Made by a program: the position numbers and the translations under genes | Source: Aquimarina spongiae | Lineage (GTDB): Bacteria; Bacteroidota; Bacteroidia; Flavobacteriales; Flavobacteriaceae | Assembly (NCBI RefSeq): GCF_900141785.1 | Contig: NZ_FQYP01000006.1 | Location: 1-64,000 of the forward strand | Length of the DNA: 64,000 nucleotides | Direction of reading: 5' to 3' | Shown here: positions 1 through 9,080 of the stretch, one piece after another | How positions within the stretch are numbered: position 1 is the stretch's first letter | Layout: each line of letters starts with the position of its first letter | The notes under the pieces: model-generated | What the model was told of the DNA's origin: nothing | What the model saw: only the letters and a program-made list of their open reading frames with translations | Databases searched by the model: none

Positions 1-1
1 A

Positions 2-1321
2 GGAGATGATCATTTGGTAGGTTATTATGTACCTTCATCTTCTTCGGTTAATGTATCCGATATAAAGAGTTATTTACAAGATCGTTTACCGGACTACATG
101 GTTCCGAGTTATTATGTAGCGTTGTCTTCCTTACCATTGACTTCCAATGGTAAGATTGATCGCTCAGTTTTGCCTATTCCTAGTTTAGAAGATGTTGCTT
201 CTTATCAAGCAGCAGAGACTTTATTAGAGTCTAAGTTGGTAGATATATGGAGTGATGTCTTAGGATTAGAGGCATCCAAGATTAGTGTGACCAGGAGCTT
301 TTTTGAGTTAGGAGGTCATTCATTGAAGGCGACAAAATTAGTTTACAAAATAAAAGAAGAATTAGGAGTTACTCTCTCTGTAGTAGATATTTTTTCTAAA
401 CCAACAATTCGCGAGTTATCTCAGAAAATGGAAAAGGCAAATATAGCTGCAGTACATATTGACGAAAGTGTCATTTTGTTAAAAGAAAGCACTAACCAAC
501 TCAAAAATCTGTTTTTTATACATGATGGCGGTGGAGATGTGCAAGGATATATTCAACTTTCTCAATGGATTCAAAATTACAATTGTTATGGAATTCGAAG
601 TAACACTCTAAATGATCTTCATCCTGTAGATCTTAGTATTCAAGATATAGCATATGATTATATCCAGATTTTAAAAACGATTCAGCCAGAAGGGCCTTAT
701 ACAATTATTGGATGGAGCTTAGGAGGAGTCATTGCTTGCGAGATCACAAAACAACTGGAAAATGCAGGAGAAAAAGTAGACAAACTGATTTTGATTGATA
801 CGGTAATTAAGCAGCCAGTATCAAATGATAATAAAGGGTTTGATCTTGTTATCGAGAAAGATATTCTACGATCTATTATAGGAAACATACCGGGTCCATT
901 ACTTCAAGCACAAAAAGTTGAAGAGTTTTGGCAAGTATTGTTAGGACTTATACATGCTGAGGAAATATCATTTGATGTTGTTAAAAAAGCAATTCCAGAA
1001 AATATCCAAAGATTGATGTCAACTTTGGATCAGCAGAATGCCGAAAAGATGATCAAAACCTTTAATACAGTTAGATCTCTTGATCAAGCTATGCTGAGCT
1101 ATACTGTTGAAGGGAAAATAGATGCCACGCTAGTATATATAATTGCTTCTGATTCTGGTTTGGATCACAAAACTCTTTTGGATAAGACAAAAAGACTCAT
1201 TGTAGAAAAAATAGAAGGAGATCATTTTTCAATAATGAAATTTCCACAAGTCAAAGTACTTGCAACTGTCCTAGAATCTATGTTGTTACAGGAGGAACAT
1301 ATACTAGTTTCTCAACAATAA
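2..1321 (+). CDS. Nonribosomal peptide synthetase, C-terminal part (A-PCP-TE), truncated by window edge
   Basis: The frame is open through the left edge, so the true start lies upstream; the TTG at 14 is not a start. Numbering from that TTG, residues 1-55 are the end of an adenylation domain with the A10 motif NGKIDR (45-50). Residues about 68-140 are a peptidyl carrier domain with FFELGGHSL, Ser103 being the phosphopantetheine site. Residues about 165-430 are a type I thioesterase with GWSLG (Ser235) and a late DHF (His404). This is therefore the last module of an assembly line and releases the peptide by hydrolysis or cyclisation. The exporter and tailoring genes follow on the same strand. 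Substrate specificity cannot be read because the A-domain core is outside the window. Confidence 0.95.
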   Translation, partial: GDDHLVGYYVPSSSSVNVSDIKSYLQDRLPDYMVPSYYVALSSLPLTSNGKIDRSVLPIPSLEDVASYQAAETLLESKLVDIWSDVLGLEASKISVTRSFFELGGHSLKATKLVYKIKEELGVTLSVVDIFSKPTIRELSQKMEKANIAAVHIDESVILLKESTNQLKNLFFIHDGGGDVQGYIQLSQWIQNYNCYGIRSNTLNDLHPVDLSIQDIAYDYIQILKTIQPEGPYTIIGWSLGGVIACEITKQLENAGEKVDKLILIDTVIKQPVSNDNKGFDLVIEKDILRSIIGNIPGPLLQAQKVEEFWQVLLGLIHAEEISFDVVKKAIPENIQRLMSTLDQQNAEKMIKTFNTVRSLDQAMLSYTVEGKIDATLVYIIASDSGLDHKTLLDKTKRLIVEKIEGDHFSIMKFPQVKVLATVLESMLLQEEHILVSQQ

Positions 1322-1430
1322 AATATTTCATAACAAAACTTTATTTACACCCTGTCTGTTCATCTATGAAGAAGAATAGATACTGGATGTGAGTAAATGT
1401 TTAGGACCTAAATTTAATCTAAAATCAATA

Positions 1431-4400
1431 ATGAAAAGAAGGAGTAAAAATTTCCATTATAGTGTGATGGTAATGCTATTTGCATTTTATCAACTTTCGT
1501 TTTCTCAATCTGCTGCCAATGATCTAATTAGTTCGCAAATTGATGCAGAAGTAAACGAAATGATGAAAGAAGGTGATATCCCTGGGGTAAGTGTCATCAT
1601 CATTAATGGCGACAAAAATGAAATCCGTAATTACGGGTACGCAAATCTTGAAAAAGAAATCCTGGTCACCTCTAATACTTTGTTTGAGCTGGGCTCATGT
1701 ACAAAGGCATTTACAGCTCTTGCAGTAGCTAATTTGGTAGATCAAAATAAGATTTCTCTAACGTCTGATGTACAAACATACTTGCCATGGTTTAAGGTGT
1801 TTTATGAAGGTGACCCAGTGAATATAAAAGTGGAGCATTTGCTTCATCATACCAGCGGAATACCCTGGAGTACAATCTCCAAAATACCTGAGTCAAATGA
1901 CGAAAACGCACTAGAGGAGACAATCAAAGCCATAGCAGGACAAGAACTTGAAGAACTACCAGGGCAGGAGTACGAATATGCTACAGTTAATTATGATATT
2001 CTCGCTTTAATTATCGAAAAAGTCACTCATATTTCATTTGAAAATTACCTTCAAAATGAGGTGCTAAAAAAAATAGGGTTAGACCAAACCACTATTGGAG
2101 AGCCTAAAGATGACAAAATGATGTCTTCTGGTTATAAAATAAGTTTTTTTCAACCCAGGAAATATAACGCTCCCAGATTCAAAGGAAACAATGCTGCAGG
2201 TTATGTGATTTCAAATGCAGAGGATATTTCAAAATGGTTGCAATTTCAAATGGGATTATTACAACTTGATTTTTATGAAATCGCTCAGCAAACTCATCAA
2301 AGAGACGAAACTGTACCATTACATAATATGTCATCATATGCCATGGGATGGGAAGTGTCATTGAGTGGAAATGGAGAGATTTATCACAGTGGTCTTAATC
2401 CAAATTTTACCTCTTATATCACTTTTAGACCAGATGAAAAATTAGGAGTTGCAGTTTTGGCAAATTCAAACAGTACATATACTCCAATGATTGGGGATCA
2501 TGTAATGAAAATAATAGCTGGAGAAAAGGTGGTTAACGAGTTTGATCCCGGAGATAGAGGAGATAAGACATTTTCTATTCTTTCGATAACTCTATTGGTA
2601 TACTTATTAATTCTAACGAGCTATTTCTTTTGGGCTATTCTCGATATTGTAAACAAAAAACGAGAATTTCAAGGATTGGATAAATCGGTACTAAAGAAAT
2701 CAAGTACCATGTTATTATCAATTGTTCCTTTTATTTTAGGGTTGATCATTTTGCCACAGGCGATTGCTAATTTTGATTGGAAATCGATTCTGGTATGGAC
2801 TCCAGAGAGTTTTGATTTTATGATAAAACTAGTAATAGGAGCAATGGCTGCGAGTTATTTTGTGTATGTCTTTACCATGTGTTTTCCAGAAAAGAATGCA
2901 TATAAAAGAGCAATTCCCAGAATTGTATTAATGAGTATACTTTCTGGGTTGTCAAATGTAGTCGCAATAATCATTATAACTTCAGCCATAGGTAGTGATG
3001 TTGATCTAGAATATATTATTTACTTCTATTTACTAACAATATCGGTTTATCTATTAGGAAGAAGATTTGTGCAGGTCAACTTGATTCGATTTGCTAGAGG
3101 TTTGGTATTTGATTTAAGAGTTCGACTAGTAGATAAAATATTCGCTACTTCTTATCAAAAATTTGAGCGAATAGATAGAGGAAGAATTTATACGGTATTA
3201 AATGATGATGTGAACAGTATAGGGCAATCTACAAATATTTTTGTAGGCCTGATCACTAGTGTAATTACAACAATAGGTGCTTTTATTTACCTTGCTTCTA
3301 TTGCGTTTTGGGCAACAGTACTTTCAATACTTTTAATTGTAGCTCTAGCTGCTATTTACTATTCTGTGGTTCAGAGTACAAATACCTATTTCGAAAAGGC
3401 AAGAGATGAAAGAAACATTTTTATGCGCCTTTTGAATGGAATGATTGATGGTTTTAAGGAAATAAGCCTTCATCGAAATAAAAAACATGAATATCAAGAA
3501 GACATCACTCTAAGTGCTGATAGATTTAGAAAAAAAATATCAATTGCAGATGTCAGATTTGTAAATGCTTTTTTAACCGGAGAATCCTTGTTGGTAGTGT
3601 TATTAGGGGTTGTTGCATTTGGGATGCCAGAATTTTTTCCAGACATGAAGCTTTATACGTTGATGAGTTTTGTTGTAGTGTTACTTTATCTAATTGGTCC
3701 TATTAACGGAATTTTGAATTCAGTGCCTGGTCTTATGCAATTAAAGGTGGCCTGGAATCGCATTCATAGATTTTTGGAAGAAATTCCAGCAGATATCCAT
3801 GTAGCTAATTCCATCCCCAATGTAGAGAATAAAAAGTTGCACAATTTAAGTTTGGATCAAATAGAATATGAGTATAAAGATACTGATGGGAATACAGTAT
3901 TTGGGATTGGTCCAATAGATCTTACACTAAAGAGTGGAGAAATTACATTCATCGTAGGAGGTAATGGAAGTGGAAAAACAACACTGGCCAAATTACTAAC
4001 TGGTCTTTATAAACCAACTGGTGGGGCAGTAAAAATAAATAATCATAGTTTGTCCAATCTGGAGCTTAGCGAATATTTTTCGGTAGTTTTTAGTCCTTCA
4101 CACTTGTTTAAAAAATTATACAACATAGATGCCAGAGGAAAAGAGAAAGAAATAGATGCTCTTCTCAATACACTACAACTCAAAGAAAAAGTTAAAATTA
4201 TCAATAATGAATATAGCACAATTGATTTGTCGGCAGGACAAAGAAAACGATTGGCTTTATTTCAATGCTATTTAGAAAATTCACCTATTTATTTGTTTGA
4301 TGAATGGGCAGCAGACCAAGACCCTGGTTTTAGAAATTTCTTCTACAGAACACTACTTCCCGAAATGAAAGCAATGGGAAAAACTATTATCGCCATCACC

Positions 4401-4511
4401 CACGATGATCACTATTTTGATGTTGCTGATACTGTTTACGAAATGAGAGAAGGACAGTTAAAACAATATAGAAAAGAGCTTGCTATAGAGAGTGTCTTCT
4501 CGAATGAATAA
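1431..4511 (+). CDS. Periplasmic serine peptidase (ClbP/XcnG-like) fused to cyclic-peptide export ABC transporter
   Basis: I chose the ATG at 1431, which gives a signal peptide (MKRRSKNF then a hydrophobic stretch ending SFSQ); a GTG at 1389 also opens the frame. The first ~370 residues are a beta-lactamase/D-peptidase fold with SCTK (Ser89, Lys92), YATVN (Tyr183) and HSG (319-321). Three predicted membrane helices follow (about 385-410, 425-450, 465-485). Then comes a PvdE/SyrD-type ABC half-transporter with six helices and an ATPase carrying Walker A GGNGSGKTT (~843), LSAGQ (933) and Walker B LFDE (~954). Peptidase plus three helices is the plan of NRP prodrug-activating peptidases, and versions with an attached ABC exporter are known. 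The likely role is to cleave a leader residue from the NRPS product while exporting it. The cleavage role is inference; the domains are seen. Confidence 0.92.
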   Translation: MKRRSKNFHYSVMVMLFAFYQLSFSQSAANDLISSQIDAEVNEMMKEGDIPGVSVIIINGDKNEIRNYGYANLEKEILVTSNTLFELGSCTKAFTALAVANLVDQNKISLTSDVQTYLPWFKVFYEGDPVNIKVEHLLHHTSGIPWSTISKIPESNDENALEETIKAIAGQELEELPGQEYEYATVNYDILALIIEKVTHISFENYLQNEVLKKIGLDQTTIGEPKDDKMMSSGYKISFFQPRKYNAPRFKGNNAAGYVISNAEDISKWLQFQMGLLQLDFYEIAQQTHQRDETVPLHNMSSYAMGWEVSLSGNGEIYHSGLNPNFTSYITFRPDEKLGVAVLANSNSTYTPMIGDHVMKIIAGEKVVNEFDPGDRGDKTFSILSITLLVYLLILTSYFFWAILDIVNKKREFQGLDKSVLKKSSTMLLSIVPFILGLIILPQAIANFDWKSILVWTPESFDFMIKLVIGAMAASYFVYVFTMCFPEKNAYKRAIPRIVLMSILSGLSNVVAIIIITSAIGSDVDLEYIIYFYLLTISVYLLGRRFVQVNLIRFARGLVFDLRVRLVDKIFATSYQKFERIDRGRIYTVLNDDVNSIGQSTNIFVGLITSVITTIGAFIYLASIAFWATVLSILLIVALAAIYYSVVQSTNTYFEKARDERNIFMRLLNGMIDGFKEISLHRNKKHEYQEDITLSADRFRKKISIADVRFVNAFLTGESLLVVLLGVVAFGMPEFFPDMKLYTLMSFVVVLLYLIGPINGILNSVPGLMQLKVAWNRIHRFLEEIPADIHVANSIPNVENKKLHNLSLDQIEYEYKDTDGNTVFGIGPIDLTLKSGEITFIVGGNGSGKTTLAKLLTGLYKPTGGAVKINNHSLSNLELSEYFSVVFSPSHLFKKLYNIDARGKEKEIDALLNTLQLKEKVKIINNEYSTIDLSAGQRKRLALFQCYLENSPIYLFDEWAADQDPGFRNFFYRTLLPEMKAMGKTIIAITHDDHYFDVADTVYEMREGQLKQYRKELAIESVFSNE

Positions 4512-4609
4512 TGATTCTCCATTATTCAGCAATCATAATCTTGAAATCAAATCCATCCATGAATATGCACATCTATGGATAATTTATCATAACACAAATT
4601 TATTTTAAT

Positions 4610-6091
4610 ATGAAACCACTTACGAATAGAAAAAAGAAAATGAGTCTTTTGAAACAGATGTTTTTCATTGGCTTAGCCTTGGCTGCAAACTGTTCAGTAG
4701 CTCAGGAAAAAGATTTTTTTGTCTCTAACAATGAGAAAATAAACAAAAAAGAGTTTGATGAAAAAATTGATAGTATTCTTGCTATCACAAATATACCTGC
4801 GGTATCCCTGGCAATAATTGAAGACAATAAAATAGCGTATTCAAATTCTTTTGGGTATAAGCATCAATTAAAAAAAGAGGTAATCGATAATAATACTCTT
4901 TTTGAGGCTTGTTCTCTCTCTAAAATATATTTGGTAGCTGCAGCCTATAAATTGGTAGATCAAGGGTTGCTAGATTTGGATAAACCAATTTTTGAGTACA
5001 AAACAAATGAAAAATTGGCTTATGATGCACGATATAAATTGATTACACCGAGAATGATATTAAGTCATACCTCTGGAATCGAGAACTGGGAATGGTTGAA
5101 CGTTGGTGGTAAATTAGAAATATTACAGGATCCAGGAACTCAATATACGTATTCTGGAGAAGGGTTTCATTATCTGGCAAGGGTAATCCAAACAATTCTT
5201 GATAAACCCTATGAAGAATATCTGGATGAAATCGTTTTATCTCCATTAAATTTGAAACAAATCGACCTTAATTACACACCTGCCGACTCTATTGGAAATT
5301 ATGCAAATGGACATAGTATAATTGGTAAGAGCCTAAACAAATGGGTGACAAAAGATCCTTGGCCGGCCTCATCAATTCATACTACTGCTGAAAGCTTTGC
5401 AAAGCTTTTGGTTTCGGTTTTTGATGAGCAATTTTTAACAAAAGAAAGTATCGCGAAAATGACAAAGCCAGTAATGGTTATTGAAGAAGGTAATGATTCT
5501 AAATATGGAATTGCAAATGGATTCTTTGTTCTTGAAAATGAAAATGATAAGATTGTGAATTTCTCTGGTGACAATAAAGGCTTCAAAGCTGATATGCTAT
5601 ACTCGCCTATTCATAAAAGAGGTTTTGTGTTTTTTACAAATAGTGATCTTGGTGGAGTGTTTGGAAAGCATTTAAATAAATTGACCACCAATTTGGATGC
5701 TAATTTGTACCTAGATAAACCATATTTCAAGGATTACGAAACTATATCAGATTTAATAGTACTCTACAATCAAGAGGGTAAAGGCAAAATGTTTGAAAGG
5801 ATAGATAGCATGAAGGAAGAAGAGTTAAACTTTTATTTGCTCGAAGAGCTAATGTTTGATTTCTATTCGAAGGATAAAGAAGCATCTGAGAGAATTGCTG
5901 AAACGATTTTAAAATATGATAAAAAATCTGCCGCTTCCTATTTTCTTATCGGAGTGGTTAACTTAAAAGTTCATAATAATCCTGTCAAGGCAAAAGAATA
6001 CCTATACAAATGTAAAAATCTAGGGTTTAATCGGTTTGATGTTGATAGTTATATCAGATCATGTGATGATAGCATCGCCCAGGGACACTAG
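4610..6091 (+). CDS. Secreted beta-lactamase-family serine hydrolase with C-terminal helical extension
   Basis: It has an N-terminal signal sequence (hydrophobic 15-30, ending NCSVAQ); a start at the internal ATG 4640 is possible. The beta-lactamase/PBP4-like domain spans about 45-370 with the SxxK motif S102-L-S-K105, YSG at 181-183 and SGDNKGF at 319-325 in the position of the KTG/HSG triad. The last ~110 residues form a helical, TPR-like tail. It follows the peptidase-transporter gene by 98 bp and resembles that gene's N-terminal half, so it may be a second maturation or self-resistance hydrolase for the same peptide, or act on peptidoglycan or D-amino-acid peptides. Fold confidence is high; the substrate is unknown. 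Confidence 0.85.
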   Translation: MKPLTNRKKKMSLLKQMFFIGLALAANCSVAQEKDFFVSNNEKINKKEFDEKIDSILAITNIPAVSLAIIEDNKIAYSNSFGYKHQLKKEVIDNNTLFEACSLSKIYLVAAAYKLVDQGLLDLDKPIFEYKTNEKLAYDARYKLITPRMILSHTSGIENWEWLNVGGKLEILQDPGTQYTYSGEGFHYLARVIQTILDKPYEEYLDEIVLSPLNLKQIDLNYTPADSIGNYANGHSIIGKSLNKWVTKDPWPASSIHTTAESFAKLLVSVFDEQFLTKESIAKMTKPVMVIEEGNDSKYGIANGFFVLENENDKIVNFSGDNKGFKADMLYSPIHKRGFVFFTNSDLGGVFGKHLNKLTTNLDANLYLDKPYFKDYETISDLIVLYNQEGKGKMFERIDSMKEEELNFYLLEELMFDFYSKDKEASERIAETILKYDKKSAASYFLIGVVNLKVHNNPVKAKEYLYKCKNLGFNRFDVDSYIRSCDDSIAQGH

Positions 6092-6187
6092 AAAACTTCT
6101 TGCTCTTTTTTAATATTCACTATATGTAGTGATGGGGTGTAAGTGCCTATTGATTAAATATTTATAATTTAATTCTCAATTGTAGAA

Positions 6188-7108
6188 ATGGAAGTAAAAG
6201 AAAGAAAACTCAACGGTAAAATTTTGAAGGATGCTTTTGATAAATTCACAGAGGCATGGGAACAAAAAACAAAGGATCAGGGAAATGCAGAGACGTTTAA
6301 TGATCATTTGATAAAAGGAGGCTTGAACCTATTATCTGCAGCCAAAGATGCTATACCGTGGGAAGGTAGTTTACAGGCTATATTCTCAAAAATGGAAGAT
6401 TATGCTCCACGCGAAGATATCGAATCTTTTGTAGCCTTGGTATTAAATAAGTACTACGGTAGATTTGTTGATTTCAATGACCGAACAACATCAAGTATTC
6501 ATACTTCTGACGATATTAACTTAGATTTTCTTAAAAAATCTGATGAGGACGATAGCTTTATGATGAGTCAAGGTCGTTTTGATTGTTTGCGTTGGAAAGA
6601 TACAATCATATTTAAAACCGTATATGATTTAGCAATTTATCAAATGATGATTTGGGAGCTAAAACCAAAAACTATTATTGAAATAGGGTCTGGATCAGGA
6701 GGAAGCGCAATATGGATGTCTGATCTTACGAACCAATATAATCTAGACAGCCATATCTTGTCTATTGATATTTATCCACCAAAAATGAAATACAGAAATG
6801 TATCATTCATTGAAGGCGATGTTAATCAAATAACTTCAATACTCGATGAAGAAACCATAAAGACGTTGCCACATCCTTGGTTAGTAATTGAAGATGCTCA
6901 TGTAAACGTATTAAATGTTTTAAATCATTTTCATGGTTTTTTAACTCAGGGAGATTATTTGGTTGTAGAAGATAGCAAGTTCAAACAAGATGTTATTTCT
7001 GATTTTCTAAGAGAAAAAGAACAGGATTATCAGGTGGATACGTTGTATTGTGATTTTTTTGGTCAGAACCTCACTTGCTCTCACAATTCAATCTTTCGTC
7101 GTAACTGA
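6188..7108 (+). CDS. CmcI-family SAM-dependent methyltransferase (cephalosporin hydroxylase family)
   Basis: The N-terminal ~125 residues are helical and without a clear motif. The Rossmann domain begins near 160 with IIEIGSGSGG (163-172), an acidic end of strand 2 (SIDI, 192-195) and an EGD segment (209-211). Next come LVIEDAHVNV and LVVEDSKF, the acidic loops typical of the CmcI/rhamnosyl O-methyltransferase family (PF04989), which usually methylates hydroxyl groups. Its position between the hydrolase and the dioxygenase on the same strand makes it a tailoring enzyme for the NRPS product, for example acting on a hydroxylated residue. The substrate is inferred from context only. Confidence 0.82.
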   Translation: MEVKERKLNGKILKDAFDKFTEAWEQKTKDQGNAETFNDHLIKGGLNLLSAAKDAIPWEGSLQAIFSKMEDYAPREDIESFVALVLNKYYGRFVDFNDRTTSSIHTSDDINLDFLKKSDEDDSFMMSQGRFDCLRWKDTIIFKTVYDLAIYQMMIWELKPKTIIEIGSGSGGSAIWMSDLTNQYNLDSHILSIDIYPPKMKYRNVSFIEGDVNQITSILDEETIKTLPHPWLVIEDAHVNVLNVLNHFHGFLTQGDYLVVEDSKFKQDVISDFLREKEQDYQVDTLYCDFFGQNLTCSHNSIFRRN

Positions 7109-7256
7109 TCAAATTACAAAAGATAGAAGCTAAGACCTATAGAATTTCTTTTGCAGTAGGTTATCTATTTATACCCTATTTATTACAGAATTATAATTAA
7201 TCATTGATGATTTAATGATCAGATCATCAATGCACATCATCTTAAACTACAAAAAC

Positions 7257-8195
7257 ATGATAGATAAATTAGTATTACCATTGGTTATAAATCTTGATGC
7301 TGTTACGGCCAAAGATTTTATCTCCTTTTATTTAGAAAATAAAATCGAGATCGAGACAAAATTAGAACATTATGGAGCAATAAAGTTTAGAGGAGTGCCT
7401 ATTGCTTCTTTAACCGACTTTCAGGAAATAGTGAATTCCATATCAGATAAATTTTTAAGCTATATAGATGGAAATTCTCCCAGAACAAAACTTACTGGTA
7501 ATGTTTATACCTCTACAGAATACGATAAGACCCAAAAAATTACCATGCATAATGAATTGTCGTATTCTGCCACTTGGCCTAATAAATTGTTTTTTAGTTG
7601 TTTGGAGCCATCAGAAACCGGAGGAGAAACCTTGCTCGCCGATAGCAGAGAGATTGTAAGAGTAATGAACCCTGATATCGTTGATGAAGTACAAAGTAAA
7701 GGGGTAAAATATATTAGAAATTTACATGGGGGATTAGGTATTGGGCCCTCTTGGCAAGATACTTTCGAGACCACGGATAAAGCTCAATTAGAATCGTATT
7801 GCAAGGCTTACAATATTAATTTTGAATGGAAAGAAGATGATAGCCTGCGATTAATACAATTGAGCAAAGGGATTATCAATCATAGAACTACTGATGAATT
7901 AATATGGTTTAATCAAATAGATCAATTTCACCCATCTCACTTAGGAGGAGAGTTATTTGATATTATGCAAACTATGTATGCAAAACCTATGGATTATCCA
8001 ATGTTTGTTCAGTTTGGAGATGGAACCGATATCAATGAAGATATGATAAAAGAAGTGATAACGACTATTGATGCTGTTACGCAAGCTCCAAAATGGGAGA
8101 GAAATGAACTTCTATTAGTTGATAATGAATTGATAAGTCATGGAAGAAACCCATTTACAGGAGACAGGAAAGTTGTGGTTTCAATGTCAAAGTAG
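7257..8195 (+). CDS. SyrP/TauD-like Fe(II)/2-oxoglutarate dioxygenase
   Basis: I chose the ATG at 7257 because the family normally begins just before a segment like LVLPLVINLD; in-frame starts at 7215 and 7230 would add 9-14 residues. The double-stranded beta-helix carries the iron triad as HNE (His98, Glu100) and a distal SHGR (His295), with Arg304 placed to bind 2-oxoglutarate. ETGGETLLADSRE is typical of TauD/TfdA and SyrP-type hydroxylases. SyrP-like enzymes in NRPS clusters beta-hydroxylate aspartate or other carrier-bound residues. Next door is an Asp/Glu-type racemase, which fits processing of an acidic residue. Fold and iron ligands are seen; the substrate is inference. Confidence 0.85.
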   Translation: MIDKLVLPLVINLDAVTAKDFISFYLENKIEIETKLEHYGAIKFRGVPIASLTDFQEIVNSISDKFLSYIDGNSPRTKLTGNVYTSTEYDKTQKITMHNELSYSATWPNKLFFSCLEPSETGGETLLADSREIVRVMNPDIVDEVQSKGVKYIRNLHGGLGIGPSWQDTFETTDKAQLESYCKAYNINFEWKEDDSLRLIQLSKGIINHRTTDELIWFNQIDQFHPSHLGGELFDIMQTMYAKPMDYPMFVQFGDGTDINEDMIKEVITTIDAVTQAPKWERNELLLVDNELISHGRNPFTGDRKVVVSMSK

Positions 8196-8224
8196 GATGT
8201 TGTATTAATTCGTAATGCATAATA

Positions 8225-9019
8225 ATGAAAATTAAAAGAGATAAGACCGTTGGTATAGTTGGAGGGATGGGACCTCATTCGGGCTGTGATTTATTCGAGA
8301 AAATTTTGTCAAATTCTAGTGCAAAAACCGATCAGGAATATATATCAGTTGTGCTCATGTCTTTTCCGAGTAGTCATGTGGATAGAACTTCTTTTTTATT
8401 AGGGGAGACATCTATAAATCCAGCATATAGTATTGTAGATGTAATACGAAAATTGGAAGTTTCGGGAGCTGAAATTGTTGGAATATCGTGCAATACGGCT
8501 TACTCTCCACGTATTTTTAATGTAATTCAAAATGAGCTCAAAAGAGTAAAGTGTAACATCAAATTGTTAAGTATGCCTTTTGAAACTTGTATGAAAATTA
8601 AGAGAGAGCATAGTAATATTACTAGGGTAGGAATCATGGCAACTAATGGGACATATAAATCAGAAATCTACAAAAAACAACTAGTGGATCTAGGTCTAGA
8701 ACCAATCACTCCTGATTTTGAATTTCAAAACGAAATAATTCATGCTATGATTTATGATCCGGAATACGGGATCAAATCTAATCCAGAACATATACATGCT
8801 AAGGCAAAGGTTTTGGTGAAAAAAGCGATTGAATATTTTAAAAATCAAGGAGCAGAGGCAATAATTCTTGGGTGTACTGAATTGTCACTGATCATTAAAG
8901 AGAAAAATATAAAGGGTATGGAAATTATAGATTCAACCCAAGAATTTTCAAGAGCATTAATTAAGGAGGCCAAAGTTGCTCTTCAAAATCCAAAAGAATT
9001 GTCTTTCCTAACTAATTAA
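8225..9019 (+). CDS. Aspartate/glutamate racemase-family protein
   Basis: The N-terminus KTVGIVGGMGP is the hallmark of the Asp/Glu/hydantoin racemase family. Two catalytic cysteines are visible, Cys89 in GISCNTA and Cys217 in LGCTELSLII, so a two-base PLP-independent mechanism is intact. Its length of 264 residues is in the usual range. It lies 29 bp after the dioxygenase and 61 bp before the thioesterase, so it is probably cotranscribed and supplies a D-amino acid (D-Asp or D-Glu most likely) to the NRPS. MurI is less likely given the cluster context, though glutamate racemase activity cannot be excluded from sequence. Confidence 0.85.
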   Translation: MKIKRDKTVGIVGGMGPHSGCDLFEKILSNSSAKTDQEYISVVLMSFPSSHVDRTSFLLGETSINPAYSIVDVIRKLEVSGAEIVGISCNTAYSPRIFNVIQNELKRVKCNIKLLSMPFETCMKIKREHSNITRVGIMATNGTYKSEIYKKQLVDLGLEPITPDFEFQNEIIHAMIYDPEYGIKSNPEHIHAKAKVLVKKAIEYFKNQGAEAIILGCTELSLIIKEKNIKGMEIIDSTQEFSRALIKEAKVALQNPKELSFLTN

Positions 9020-9080
9020 AAAAGACTAAAAACGATACTTCAATTACGTATTAATCATACGATAAACGAATAAATTTAAG

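Noticed and set aside
6140..6165. Short CACTA/TAGTG palindrome before the CmcI-like gene
   Set aside because: Only 5 bp arms; not distinguishable from chance in AT-rich DNA.
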